From positions 1,860,001-1,924,000 of the forward strand of contig NZ_CP077683.1 of assembly GCF_019063845.1 (NCBI RefSeq): a DNA stretch of 64,000 nucleotides. Direction: 5' to 3'. Positions 33,030 through 41,926 of this stretch are shown piece by piece. The position numbers were made by a program, and so were the translations under genes. The first letter of the stretch is position 1. The number at the start of each line of letters is the position of its first letter. The notes below the pieces were generated by a model. The model saw nothing but the letters and a program-made list of their open reading frames with translations. It had not been told where the DNA came from and did no database searches. The stretch comes from Geomonas subterranea (GTDB lineage Bacteria; Desulfobacterota; Desulfuromonadia; Geobacterales; Geobacteraceae).

Positions 33030-34109
33030 TCAGACGACCACAAAGCGCTTGCCGGGAAGCTGGGTGATGATCCCCTTCATTTCCAAGCGCAGTAAAGTAG
33101 CGGAAACCTCGCTGGCTGTCAACGCGCTCTGCACGATGATGTCATCGATCTGCAGCACGCCCTGGCACAAAAGCGCGTAGAGCTCGGCCTCCTGCGGGGT
33201 GAGCGGGAAGGAGCGGGGCTGTTCCAGGGGGTGCGTGGCGAGGGGCTCGATGGCGAGTTCCTCAAGGATGTCCTCGACCCGCTCCACCAGCTTGGCCCCC
33301 TGCTTGATGAGCCCGTTGACGCCGCGGCTGCCGGACGTGGTGACGTTGCCCGGGACGGCGAACACCTCACGCCCCTGCTCCAGCGCATACTGCGCCGTGA
33401 TCAGGGAACCGCTCCCCTCACCCGCCTCGACCACGACCACCCCGAGGGCCAGGGCGCTGATGATGCGGTTGCGCCGGGGGAAGTTCTCGGGGAGGGGAGA
33501 GGTTCCCATCGGGAACTCGCTGATGAGCGCCCCCCCCTCGCACAGGGTGCGGTACAGGGTGTCGTTTTCGGGGGGGTAGATCACGTCGACGCCGCAGCCA
33601 AGGACCGCGACGCTACGCCCCTCCGCCTTGAGGCAGCCCCAGTGGCTGGCCGTGTCGATGCCGCGGGCCATGCCCGAAATCACGGTGACCCCCTGCCCCG
33701 CCAGTTCCTTCGCGAGACGGGTCGCGGTGCAAAGGCCATACTGGGAGGCATGCCGGGAACCGACCATGGCGACCGCGGTCTCGCTCCCCTCGAGCGCCCC
33801 CATGAGGTAGAAGAAGGGGGGTGGATCAGCTATCTGCATCAACAGGCGCGGATAGCGATGCGAGAGGATGTCGACCACCTGCACGCCGCTTGAGTGGACC
33901 CGCTCGCATTCCGCTTCGGCCCAGGCGCGAAAATCGTGTTCCGCGATGGAACGGGCGGCCGCGGCGCTCACCCCCTTGACGGAGGAAAGCTCGGAGACCG
34001 AGGCCTTGAGGACCTGCTCCGGGGAGCCGAAGTGCGACAATAGCCTCAGGAAGGTGACGTTCCCCACCTGCGGCACCGACTTAAGCGCGAACCAGTAGTA
34101 GTGATCCAT
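33030..34109 (-). CDS. dprA: DNA-processing protein DprA
   Basis: A 359-residue protein with an N-terminal SAM-like helical region including helix-hairpin-helix-like LSSVKGVSAAAARSIAE. The Rossmann-type DprA core follows with VAMVGSRHASQYG, VISGMARGIDTASH, VAVLGCGVDVIYPPEN, FPRRNRIISAL and SGSLITAQYALEQGREVFAVPG. A C-terminal winged-helix follows. DprA loads RecA on incoming single-stranded DNA during natural transformation. It sits directly upstream of topA with a 24-base gap. Confidence 0.95.
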   Translation of the reverse strand: MDHYYWFALKSVPQVGNVTFLRLLSHFGSPEQVLKASVSELSSVKGVSAAAARSIAEHDFRAWAEAECERVHSSGVQVVDILSHRYPRLLMQIADPPPFFYLMGALEGSETAVAMVGSRHASQYGLCTATRLAKELAGQGVTVISGMARGIDTASHWGCLKAEGRSVAVLGCGVDVIYPPENDTLYRTLCEGGALISEFPMGTSPLPENFPRRNRIISALALGVVVVEAGEGSGSLITAQYALEQGREVFAVPGNVTTSGSRGVNGLIKQGAKLVERVEDILEELAIEPLATHPLEQPRSFPLTPQEAELYALLCQGVLQIDDIIVQSALTASEVSATLLRLEMKGIITQLPGKRFVVV

Positions 34110-34128
34110 GGGGTCACCCCCTTTGGCG

Positions 34129-35130
34129 TCACCTGCTCTTTTTCATCTCCACGCGGTCGCCGCGGTAGACGGTATCGACGCTCTTCACGATCACCGCGGT
34201 CGAGCTGTTCATGCCGGTGGCAACCACCACCAGCGCGCCGACCACCTCCACCGGGAGCTTCTCGATCTTGGCGTTGGCGTAGCGCTGATCGGGTACCACG
34301 TCGCGCACGATGTAGAGCATGTTGCCGGGCTGCACCCCCTGGGATTTGCCCAGGTCGAGGAAGACGACGTCGCTCACAGCGAGGGCCTGGTTGCCGGTCT
34401 GGGTCTGCACGATGTAGCCGGTCAGGTCGCGGTCGGCGGATTTGAGCGTGATGGTCAGCTTGCGCTCCTGGTAGGGGAGCAGGAAGGAGCCGGCGCTGAT
34501 CTCCTGGAAGCTCTTGGTGACGATGGCCTTGGACGCCTTCTCCTCGAGTTCGGAGAGCTGCAGTTCGCCCAGCGGCATTACCTGCTGCCCCAGGATCACG
34601 TTGGTCACCGGGTGGCTCACCGGACCGATCTTCTTGTATATCTGGTAGCGGTCGCCCGGGTTCCCCCCCTGGATGCGCCCGATATCGGTGTAGACGATGT
34701 CGTCGGTACCGGCCATCTCGCGGTTCTGGTGCAGGGAGATCACGGTGCCGGAGGGCTTCAAGCCGTTCTCGATCAGGAACCCTTCGCTGCCGTTCACCGT
34801 GAAGGTCACCGGCTGAGCCTCCTCACGAAGTTCCTGGGGAATGGGCGCCTGGGGCTGCGGGGCGGAACCCGGCGCCGGCTCGATCTCGATCCGGTCGGAA
34901 TAGATGCGCACCTTCTGCCCTGGATAGATGAAATGGGGATTGCCGACGGCCTGATTGTTGGCCCAGACGTTGGGCCAGTAGTAGGGGTCCTTCAGGAAGC
35001 GCTGCGACAGCCCCCACAGGGTGTCGCCGGGGACGATGGTGTAGATGGTCGGTTGTTCCTGTGCCGCGGCGAACGGCGCGGCGGCCGTCAGGCCCAGGAA
35101 GAGCAGTGCCAGACAGAGGTGTTTTTTCAT
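34129..35130 (-). CDS. Exported LysM-domain protein
   Basis: A 333-residue protein with a signal peptide (cleavage near AAA-QEQP). A single LysM domain at about 27-80 (YTIVPGDTLWGLSQRFLKDPYYWPNVW to PGQKVRIY) should bind peptidoglycan. The remaining 240 residues are strand-rich, include a Pro-rich linker and carry no catalytic motif I recognise. AAAGGAG precedes ATG 35130, which is preferred over the upstream 35196. It heads the dprA-topA-trmFO run. Confidence 0.85.
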   Translation of the reverse strand: MKKHLCLALLFLGLTAAAPFAAAQEQPTIYTIVPGDTLWGLSQRFLKDPYYWPNVWANNQAVGNPHFIYPGQKVRIYSDRIEIEPAPGSAPQPQAPIPQELREEAQPVTFTVNGSEGFLIENGLKPSGTVISLHQNREMAGTDDIVYTDIGRIQGGNPGDRYQIYKKIGPVSHPVTNVILGQQVMPLGELQLSELEEKASKAIVTKSFQEISAGSFLLPYQERKLTITLKSADRDLTGYIVQTQTGNQALAVSDVVFLDLGKSQGVQPGNMLYIVRDVVPDQRYANAKIEKLPVEVVGALVVVATGMNSSTAVIVKSVDTVYRGDRVEMKKSR

Positions 35131-35519
35131 AGGCTCCTTTAGGGGCACGGTCGCCCCACCCTCCTCCTCGCTCCGTACCGGCGGCGAGGCATGCAAAGTG
35201 ATACAGCGCTCATGACATCGGTAACCAGATCAACGGCCAACCATTCATTAGTTTTCGGGACCCATTCTGAAGAGGAAGCCGGAAAAGCGCGCCGCATAAG
35301 CCACTGAAACCGCGAACTTAGATGCCCCGTCTTTTCGGCTTGCCTTCGTTGGTACCGACAAAAATTTAACATAATTAAAGCCTTTTGCCCATCAATGTCA
35401 AGGGGAAAGCGCCTTTGGGGGGTTCCCTTGTCCGGCCGGTCTGTGCTAGGTTACCCGGTGCCGGGTGTGCCGCTACAGCGCAATCGCCACCGGCGGCAAC
35501 GGGCCGACAAGGAGCACGG
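35131..35519. other. Divergent spacer with a possible promoter
   Basis: No gene supported. TTGGTA, 17 bases, TAATTA at 35349-35377 could be a promoter reading towards the U32 gene. Confidence 0.45.
35349..35377 (+). promoter_or_regulatory. Possible sigma-70-type promoter of the U32 gene
   Basis: TTGGTA, 17 bases, TAATTA in an AT-rich patch, about 140 bases before the start. Confidence 0.35.
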
Positions 35520-36803
35520 GTGACAGGTAACGGGAACGAGCTGGAGAATTCGGGGATGGGTGAAACGGACGGGGAGCGGGTGGTGCGCCCGCGGGTGAAA
35601 CCGGAGCTGCTGGCGCCCGCCGGCAACATGGAGAAGTTGAAGGTGGCGATCCGCTACGGCGCGGACGCCGTCTACCTCGGAGGGAAGGCGTTCGGGCTTA
35701 GAAACCTCGCCGGCAACTTCACCCGGATCGAGCTCGACGAGGCGGTGGCGTACGCGCACCGGCACGGCGTGAAGGTGTATCTTACGGTGAACGCCTTCGC
35801 CGACAACGAGGACCTCCCGGTCCTGGAGCGCTACCTGGCCGAGGTGGCCGGCATACCCTTCGACGCCTTCATCGCCGCCGATCCCGGTGTGGTGGCGCTT
35901 ATCGCCGAGCGCTATCCGGAGCGCGACATCCACCTCTCCACCCAGGCCAACACCACCAACTGGCGTTCCGCCCGCTTCTGGCAGGCCCAGGGGGTGAAGA
36001 GGGTCAACCTGGCCCGCGAGATGTCCCTGGACGCGATCCGGGAAACCGCGCAGCGCTGCGACATGGAGCTCGAGGTATTCATCCACGGCGCCATGTGCAT
36101 CTCCTACTCCGGGCGCTGCCTCCTCTCCTCGGCCATGACCGGCCGCGACGCCAACAAGGGGGAGTGCACCCAGCCCTGCCGCTGGAACTACTCCATCGTC
36201 GAGGAAACCCGCCCCGGCGAATACTTCCCGATCCACGAGGACGAAAGCGGCACCTTCATCTTCAACTCCAAGGACCTCTGCCTCATCGAGCAGCTCCCGG
36301 CGCTGGTGGAATGCGGCGTCGATTCGCTGAAGATCGAGGGGCGCATGAAGGGGATCTACTACGCGGCGAGCGTGATCCGGATCTACCGCGAGGCGCTGGA
36401 CCGCTACTGGGAGGATCCGCTTGGGTACCGGCTCAAGCCGGAATGGCTCGAGGAGCTGGCCAAGGTGAGCCACCGCGGCTACACCACCGGGTTCCTGCTC
36501 GGCAAGCCGCGCGACGTGGACCACGAGTACCTCTCCACCTACGTGCGCAACTTCGAGTTCGTGGCGCTGGTGGAAAAGGGAGTGCCCGGCGGCGCCCAGG
36601 TGATGGTGCGCAACCGGCTCCAGGCGGGGGACGTGCTCGAGCTGATCGGCCAGGGGGCCCAGTTCACCCGCTTCACCCTCTCCGCGATGACCGACCTCGA
36701 CGGCGTCCCCCTCACCGTGGCCCACCCCAACCAGCAGGTGATCCTGGCGGGGGTCGAGGGTGCGGGCCAGTTCGACCTCATCAGGCGGGAGAAGCTGGGG
36801 TAG
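35520..36803 (+). CDS. U32 peptidase-family protein (TrhP/YegQ-like)
   Basis: The product is 427 residues. The core starts KPELLAPAGNMEKLKVAIRYGADAVYLG and continues with the family segment EVFIHGAMCISYSGRCLLSS and KGECTQPCRWNY, whose Cys residues form the conserved cluster seen in this group. SLKIEGRMKG and a strand-rich C-terminal domain follow. Family members TrhP and RlhA are needed for 5-hydroxylation of tRNA wobble uridine or of 23S rRNA rather than being proven peptidases, and TrhP-like is the best guess. GTG 35520 has AAGGAG five bases upstream. ATG 35556 is the alternative. It overlaps the convergent cyclase gene by 23 bases. Confidence 0.88.
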   Translation: MTGNGNELENSGMGETDGERVVRPRVKPELLAPAGNMEKLKVAIRYGADAVYLGGKAFGLRNLAGNFTRIELDEAVAYAHRHGVKVYLTVNAFADNEDLPVLERYLAEVAGIPFDAFIAADPGVVALIAERYPERDIHLSTQANTTNWRSARFWQAQGVKRVNLAREMSLDAIRETAQRCDMELEVFIHGAMCISYSGRCLLSSAMTGRDANKGECTQPCRWNYSIVEETRPGEYFPIHEDESGTFIFNSKDLCLIEQLPALVECGVDSLKIEGRMKGIYYAASVIRIYREALDRYWEDPLGYRLKPEWLEELAKVSHRGYTTGFLLGKPRDVDHEYLSTYVRNFEFVALVEKGVPGGAQVMVRNRLQAGDVLELIGQGAQFTRFTLSAMTDLDGVPLTVAHPNQQVILAGVEGAGQFDLIRREKLG

Positions 36804-37749
36804 CCCCCGCCGTCACCACCCGGTTCTTGCCGCTGTTCTTGGCGCGGTACAAAAGCTGGTCCGCGCACTCGAGGAGCGCCTGGGGATCGACGCCGTCCTC
36901 CGGGAAGGAGGCGACCCCGACGCTCACGGTGACCTTCCCCAGGGGCTGGGTCTCCCTCCCCGCGAACGGGTGCTCCGCCACCCGCACCCGCATCTCCTCG
37001 GCCGCCTTCACCGCCCCCTCCTTCGCCGTCTCCGGCAGCAGGAGCACGAACTCCTCCCCCCCGTAGCGCGCGGCGACGTCGCAGGCTCTGGAATGGGACA
37101 TCACGATCCGGGCCAGCCCCTTCAGGAGCCGGTCCCCCTCGGGGTGGCCGTGGGTGTCGTTGTACTGCTTGAAGTTGTCGACGTCGAAGAAGATCAGGCT
37201 GCAGCGCTTGTCGAAGCGTTTGGAGCGGGCCACCTCCTGGGCGAACGCCTCCTGGAAGTAGCGGTGGTTGAACAGCGAGGTGAGACCGTCGCGAACCGCC
37301 ATCTCCTTGAGCGCCAGGTTCGCCTCCTGCAGCTCCTGGTTGGCCCGCGTCAGCTGTTCCAGCAATTCCCGGTTCTGCGCCACCAGGCGCGCCTTCTCCG
37401 CTGCCCGCCCCGCCACCGCCGAGATCAGGTCGAGGCTCTCGAACGGCTTCACCAGGTAATCGTAGGCGCCGGCCCGCAGCGCCGTGAGGGCGCTGTCCAG
37501 CGAAGCGTGGCTGGTCATGATCACCACCTGGGTGTCGGGGTTGTGGCTCTTGATCTCGCTCAAAAGCTCTATGCCGCTCATGCCGCTCATCCTGATGTCC
37601 GTGATCACCAGCTGGTGCGAGCCGGCCCTGAACGCCTCCAGGGCCTCCTCCCCGCTGGCCGCCTCGGAGACGGTGAACCCGTCGGCGGTAAGCACCTGCG
37701 ACACCACGCTTCTCAAGGTCTCCTCGTCATCCACGACTAAAAGCTCCAT
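36781..37749 (-). CDS. Response regulator with GGDEF output (receiver plus diguanylate cyclase)
   Basis: The 322-residue protein has a receiver at 1-120 with VVDDEE, the phosphoacceptor Asp in LVITDIRMSGMSG near 52, the Thr/Ser switch in VVIMTSHAS and Lys in YLVKPFES. A coiled coil (about 125-155) leads to a GGDEF domain with YGGEEF and an RACD inhibitory site. It should make cyclic di-GMP when phosphorylated. It follows the sensor kinase by 12 bases and closes the surface-protein operon. Confidence 0.92.
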   Translation of the reverse strand: MELLVVDDEETLRSVVSQVLTADGFTVSEAASGEEALEAFRAGSHQLVITDIRMSGMSGIELLSEIKSHNPDTQVVIMTSHASLDSALTALRAGAYDYLVKPFESLDLISAVAGRAAEKARLVAQNRELLEQLTRANQELQEANLALKEMAVRDGLTSLFNHRYFQEAFAQEVARSKRFDKRCSLIFFDVDNFKQYNDTHGHPEGDRLLKGLARIVMSHSRACDVAARYGGEEFVLLLPETAKEGAVKAAEEMRVRVAEHPFAGRETQPLGKVTVSVGVASFPEDGVDPQALLECADQLLYRAKNSGKNRVVTAGATPASPA

Positions 37750-37761
37750 GTCCGTCCTCCT

Positions 37762-39549
37762 CTATCCCGCGTTCGCCGCGGCAGGTGGGGGAAGGGTGAT
37801 GATGAAGGTGGTCCCCACCCCCTCCTCGCTCTCCAGGCGGATATCGCCGCCATGGTCCTTCACGATGCCGTAACTCACCGACAGCCCAAGCCCGGTCCCC
37901 TGCCCCGCGGGTTTCGTGGTGAAGAACGGGTCGAAGATCTTCGCCTGGATCTCCCTGGGGATCCCGGGACCGTTGTCGGAAACCCGCAGTTCCACTGCCC
38001 CCTCTTCCAGCCGGCGCGCCGACAGCCGCACCAGCCCCGCCGTCCCCCCCATCGCCTGCTGGGCGTTGATCATCAGGTTCATGAGCACCTGCTGCAACTG
38101 GTTCGCGTTGCCGCGGCAGGCGGGGAGACCGGGCTCCACCTCCCGCTCCACCTTGACGCTGTTGATCCCCAGCTGGTGGTCCACTATGGCGAGCGCGTCG
38201 GCCACCACCTGGGCCACGTCCACGTCGCCGAATTCCACCTGCTCCTGCCGGGCGAACTTCAGGAGGTTCTCGATGATGGTCTTGCAGCGCTTGGTCTCCT
38301 TCTCGATGATGTGCAGGTTCTTCTCCAGCGGGTTGCCGCTCTCGACGCCGCGCAGCGAGAGCTGCGTGATGCCGAGGATACCGGCCAGCGGGTTCTTCAC
38401 CTCGTGGGCGATGCCGGCGCCGAGGGCGCCGAAGGCGGCCATCTTCTCGGACTGCACCAGCTGCCCGTAGAGGTCCTTCAGCGCCTGTTCGCGCTGTTTG
38501 AGCTCCTGCGCCATGCGGTTGAACGATCCCGCCAGGGCGCCGATCTCGTCGCCGGAGACCGCCGGCACCTCGATCTCGAAGCGCCCCTGCCCGACCATCC
38601 TGGTGGCCTCGGACAGTTTCTCGATGGGGCGGGTGAGCCGGCGCGACCAGAACTGGCTCAAAAGGGCCGCGCCCCCGAGGAGGACCAGGGTGAGGATCAG
38701 GAGGTCGGCCAGAAGGGCCCGGGAGGTGAGAAACGCGGCGCTCTTGGGAATCTGCACCCCTACGGTCATCCCCGCGATTTCGGTGCGGGAGAACCCTCCC
38801 ACCATGGGGCGCTCGCCGAGCGGGTACTCGAGGGTCAGGCCGCTCAGCCGGGGGGTGCCGCGCACCTTGCCCCACCACGAACTGCGCACCGGCTCGCCGA
38901 TTTTGCGCCGGTCGGCGTGGGCCAGGTACCGGCCGGAGGCATCGACCAGGAAGGTGTCGAAGACACGGGAACGGCTGGCGAGCCGCTGCAGCCGGTCCAG
39001 GCGGATGACGCCGGAGGCCACCACCGGTTCCTCCCCTTTGGCGGCGGGCCCGGTTATGGTAAGGGTCAGGGTGGGAAGCCCGGGGGCTACCGTGGAGAGT
39101 TCGAGGCGGGGTCCCGCTCCGGAGGGCTCAGGTGGGATGGGGTGGTGCTCCCGGTAGGAAAGGAGCTGTTCCGGCGTCACCCCGGCGCCCGCCAGCGCCT
39201 CCTGGTCGTAGACGTTCTGCTCTCCGTCGGCGCCGGTGCGGCTCACCATGACGAATTCGCCGAACTCCTCGAAAAGCCCCTGCAGCGCCTGCTCGCGCCC
39301 GGCCATCTCCTGGTCCCCCATCAGCCGGGAAAAGAGCCTCAGCTTCTCGGTGTACCCCGCCACCAGCGTGTTCGCCTCCTCCGCGGTGTGCAGCACCATG
39401 GTCGAGGTGAGGTCGTGGATGTAGGCGGTCTTGTCGGCCTGGAACAGGTTCGCCATGGTGAAGGTGATCAGGCTCAGCACCACCGAGACCACCAGGAGCT
39501 GGGAGAGCAGCATCTTGAACCTGAGCGGGAACTTCAATCTGCTTTGCAT
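37762..39549 (-). CDS. Membrane sensor histidine kinase of the surface-protein operon
   Basis: A 595-residue kinase. One membrane helix lies near 15-35. A large extracytoplasmic sensor follows to about 280 (single- or double-Cache-like, with [16 protein letters not shown]), then a second helix near 285-307, a HAMP domain, and HisKA with the H box [17 protein letters not shown]. The N box ([12 protein letters not shown]) and G boxes ([20 protein letters not shown]) complete the ATPase. GGGAGG precedes ATG 39549. It lies between the FecR-domain gene and the receiver-GGDEF gene, so it probably phosphorylates that regulator. Confidence 0.9.
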   Translation of the reverse strand: MQSRLKFPLRFKMLLSQLLVVSVVLSLITFTMANLFQADKTAYIHDLTSTMVLHTAEEANTLVAGYTEKLRLFSRLMGDQEMAGREQALQGLFEEFGEFVMVSRTGADGEQNVYDQEALAGAGVTPEQLLSYREHHPIPPEPSGAGPRLELSTVAPGLPTLTLTITGPAAKGEEPVVASGVIRLDRLQRLASRSRVFDTFLVDASGRYLAHADRRKIGEPVRSSWWGKVRGTPRLSGLTLEYPLGERPMVGGFSRTEIAGMTVGVQIPKSAAFLTSRALLADLLILTLVLLGGAALLSQFWSRRLTRPIEKLSEATRMVGQGRFEIEVPAVSGDEIGALAGSFNRMAQELKQREQALKDLYGQLVQSEKMAAFGALGAGIAHEVKNPLAGILGITQLSLRGVESGNPLEKNLHIIEKETKRCKTIIENLLKFARQEQVEFGDVDVAQVVADALAIVDHQLGINSVKVEREVEPGLPACRGNANQLQQVLMNLMINAQQAMGGTAGLVRLSARRLEEGAVELRVSDNGPGIPREIQAKIFDPFFTTKPAGQGTGLGLSVSYGIVKDHGGDIRLESEEGVGTTFIITLPPPAAANAG

Positions 39550-39560
39550 GTATGGCCTCC

Positions 39561-40784
39561 CTATTCTTTGCCGTACACCACCCGCGACGCGTAGCTGGCG
39601 TTCCCCGCCTGGTCGACCGCCTCGACCCTGATCAGGTTGACCCCCGACCGGAGTTCGATCTCGTGGCTGAAGCTGCCGTCTTCCGCCATGGCGGCCGCGT
39701 CCCCGTTCACGTAGACGGACGAGCCGGGCTGGCACCTCCCCGCGAGGCGGTACCCCCCGATCCCGACCGATGGTGGCGGGAAATCGACCTCGAGCCGCGG
39801 CGGGTTCAGCTGCTGCAACAGCCGGCAGTGCCCGGTCCGGCTGAAGGGGCCTTCCCTGCCCTCCTCGACCCGGCTCACCCGCCAGTAGTAGTCGCCGGCT
39901 TCGAGGGTCCCCGCGTCGAACCCGGTCCCGTTCACCTTGCTGTCCAGCACCACCTTCCGGAAGCGGGGCTCGGCGGAGAGCTGGAAGTGGTACGCCCCCT
40001 CCGCGCCGGTCCAGTCGAAACGGACCCTCGGGGGAAGCAGGCGGAAACGGTAGAGCAGGTTATCGTTCTTGAGCCGTGGGGCAGCGGGAAGCGGGAGCGC
40101 CGGCCCCACCGGCACACCGCGCCTGAGCGTCACCCCGAAACGGGCCGGGACCCTGACCACCCTGTCCTCCCCCCGCACCTGCACCTCGCCTGCGTGCACG
40201 GTGAGGCTGGAGGCGTTTTCCCCGAGGGGGGTGAAGGTGAAGCGCGAACCCCCTGGCACCACACGGGCCAGGTGTCCTGCGGTGGCCACCTCCAGGCGCA
40301 CCCTCTTCGCGGAGGAGAAGCTGCCGCGCAGTTCCCCCTCCACGTGCACCCGGTACGACCTCGGTCCCCCCTCCAGCGTCTCGTTCAGGCGGGTCACCAC
40401 CACCATGGAGTTGCTCCCCATGGCGAGACGGTCGCCCGGCGCGAAGGAGATGGTGGCGCCGGAGCGGTCGAAGGTCTGCACCGCGTCACGGTTGTACAGG
40501 ATCATCCCCTCGCTCGCGTCCCCCCAGGCCACGGAATCGCCGCGCCGGCAGCGGACGTCCCGCACCAGGGACTGCAGGGCCGCCTCGGGACGCTTGGCGC
40601 CGGCGCGCGACAGCGGCGACGCTGCACCGGACTCGGAGACCATCTCCTTGATCGGGGTCCCGGAGGGAAAGACCGTGAACAGGAACAGGATGAAGAGCCA
40701 GAAGAGCGCGAGGACCAGGAGCAGTGCAGCCCCGGTCTCGGCTGCAACCCCGGCGAACTTTTTCAAGCGCTCCCCGCCGGTCAC
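39561..40784 (-). CDS. Membrane-anchored FecR-domain protein with Ig-like repeats
   Basis: The 407-residue protein starts at a GTG that overlaps the upstream stop codon (GTGA), preceded by GGAGGTG. One membrane helix lies near 13-35. The FecR-type beta-helical domain follows (about 65-200, with GDSVAWGDASEGMILY and VVTRLNETLEGG, later AGEVQVRGEDRVV). Then come a fibronectin-like region (AGDYYWRVSRVEEG) and a C-terminal Ig-like module (SGVNLIRVEAVDQAGNAS) of the kind found in bacterial surface proteins. It is probably periplasm-facing. Coupling to the OmpA segment suggests they work together. Confidence 0.78.
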   Translation of the reverse strand: MTGGERLKKFAGVAAETGAALLLVLALFWLFILFLFTVFPSGTPIKEMVSESGAASPLSRAGAKRPEAALQSLVRDVRCRRGDSVAWGDASEGMILYNRDAVQTFDRSGATISFAPGDRLAMGSNSMVVVTRLNETLEGGPRSYRVHVEGELRGSFSSAKRVRLEVATAGHLARVVPGGSRFTFTPLGENASSLTVHAGEVQVRGEDRVVRVPARFGVTLRRGVPVGPALPLPAAPRLKNDNLLYRFRLLPPRVRFDWTGAEGAYHFQLSAEPRFRKVVLDSKVNGTGFDAGTLEAGDYYWRVSRVEEGREGPFSRTGHCRLLQQLNPPRLEVDFPPPSVGIGGYRLAGRCQPGSSVYVNGDAAAMAEDGSFSHEIELRSGVNLIRVEAVDQAGNASYASRVVYGKE

Positions 40785-41926
40785 GGCTTCACCTCCCCGG
40801 GCGACACCAGCAGCTTCTCGGAACGCAGACGCAGGTTCATGAGCTTGGAGCAGCCGGCGCCGTTTCTGACCACCATCCCCAGCACCCGGTCGCCACTCCC
40901 CATCGGGAACTCGACCGCGAAGGAGCCAAGCGAGGTGAGCGGCAGCTCGCGGCCGTCGAGTTCCAGCCGCTCCCCTTCGCCCGCGGAGCCGGCGACCCGG
41001 CATAGGACGCCGCCGTCCGCAGAGACGCTGACGCCGGCGGCGGAGCCTCCGTAGCGGACCAGGACCGAGCCCCCCGGCTGCGCCACGGTCAAGGCCGGCA
41101 GCGGCAGCTCGGTGGCGAGGAACCTACCCCGTGAATCCCCCATCTCCACCTTGAGCCGGCCGGTGTCGCCGGGGAGGGAGGTCTCGTAGCGCCCCACCGC
41201 GTCCACCGGGACGTCGCGCCCGTTGACCACCACGAAGGGACGGGTGCGGTACCTGTCGTCCGGGTCGGTCGGCCGCAGTTTCTGGTAATCCCCCTTCAGC
41301 TCGACCCGTCGGTTCAGGCGCCGGCCGGGGGTGGTGACGTTGTCCGCCACGGGCCTCGACTTGCCGTACCAGCGCCGCAAAAGGCGCGCCGGTGCGATCC
41401 CCTCAGACCGCACCAGGTAATCCGCCGCCGCGTCGCAGCGCCTCCTGGAGAGGGCCATGTTGTACTCCGCGCCGCCGATGCCGTCGGTGTGCCCCTCGAC
41501 GATCACCTTCTCGCCGGGATGCTCGCGCAGCACCCGGGCCGCCCCGCTCAGAAGGCGCTTCGCCTCCGTGGTGAGGACGGACTTGTCAAAGACGAAGGCG
41601 CCGCCGGCCAGGGTGAGGAGGACCGCCTCGCTGCGGTTGACGCCGAAGAGCTCGCGGCCGGTCCGGAAGACGGAACCGTCCAGGTAGGTCACCTGGAGCT
41701 GGCACTGGTAGATCTCCCCCTGCTCCACCCTGCTCCGGTCGGTCTTCCCCTCCCAGTCGATCCGCCCGGGGGGAGCGCCCTTGCCCCCATTCTCCGGATC
41801 TCCTCTCCGGAGCGGTTCAGGAAGACGAGGCTCCAGGCACGGACCTGGTCCGGCTCCTCCACGCTCGCCAGTAGCCGCAGCGGCGTCGCGAACCTCCCCC
41901 CCTTGAGATCCAGTGATGCCATCCAT
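40781..41926 (-). CDS. C-terminal OmpA-type segment of the frameshifted giant surface protein
   Basis: True coding in this frame begins at about 41783, after the G-tract shift site. The stretch from there to 41926 reads as low-complexity in this frame. From GKGAPPGRIDWEGKTDR it continues a FlgD-like beta domain begun in the upstream frame. Then comes an OmpA C-terminal domain with GAFVFDKSVL, VIVEGHTDGIGG, ALSRRRCDAAADYLV and RRLNRRVELK, which should bind peptidoglycan. A strand-rich tail of about 160 residues follows. It ends in GTGA overlap with the FecR-domain gene. Confidence 0.7.
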   Translation of the reverse strand: MDGITGSQGGEVRDAAAATGERGGAGPGPCLEPRLPEPLRRGDPENGGKGAPPGRIDWEGKTDRSRVEQGEIYQCQLQVTYLDGSVFRTGRELFGVNRSEAVLLTLAGGAFVFDKSVLTTEAKRLLSGAARVLREHPGEKVIVEGHTDGIGGAEYNMALSRRRCDAAADYLVRSEGIAPARLLRRWYGKSRPVADNVTTPGRRLNRRVELKGDYQKLRPTDPDDRYRTRPFVVVNGRDVPVDAVGRYETSLPGDTGRLKVEMGDSRGRFLATELPLPALTVAQPGGSVLVRYGGSAAGVSVSADGGVLCRVAGSAGEGERLELDGRELPLTSLGSFAVEFPMGSGDRVLGMVVRNGAGCSKLMNLRLRSEKLLVSPGEVKP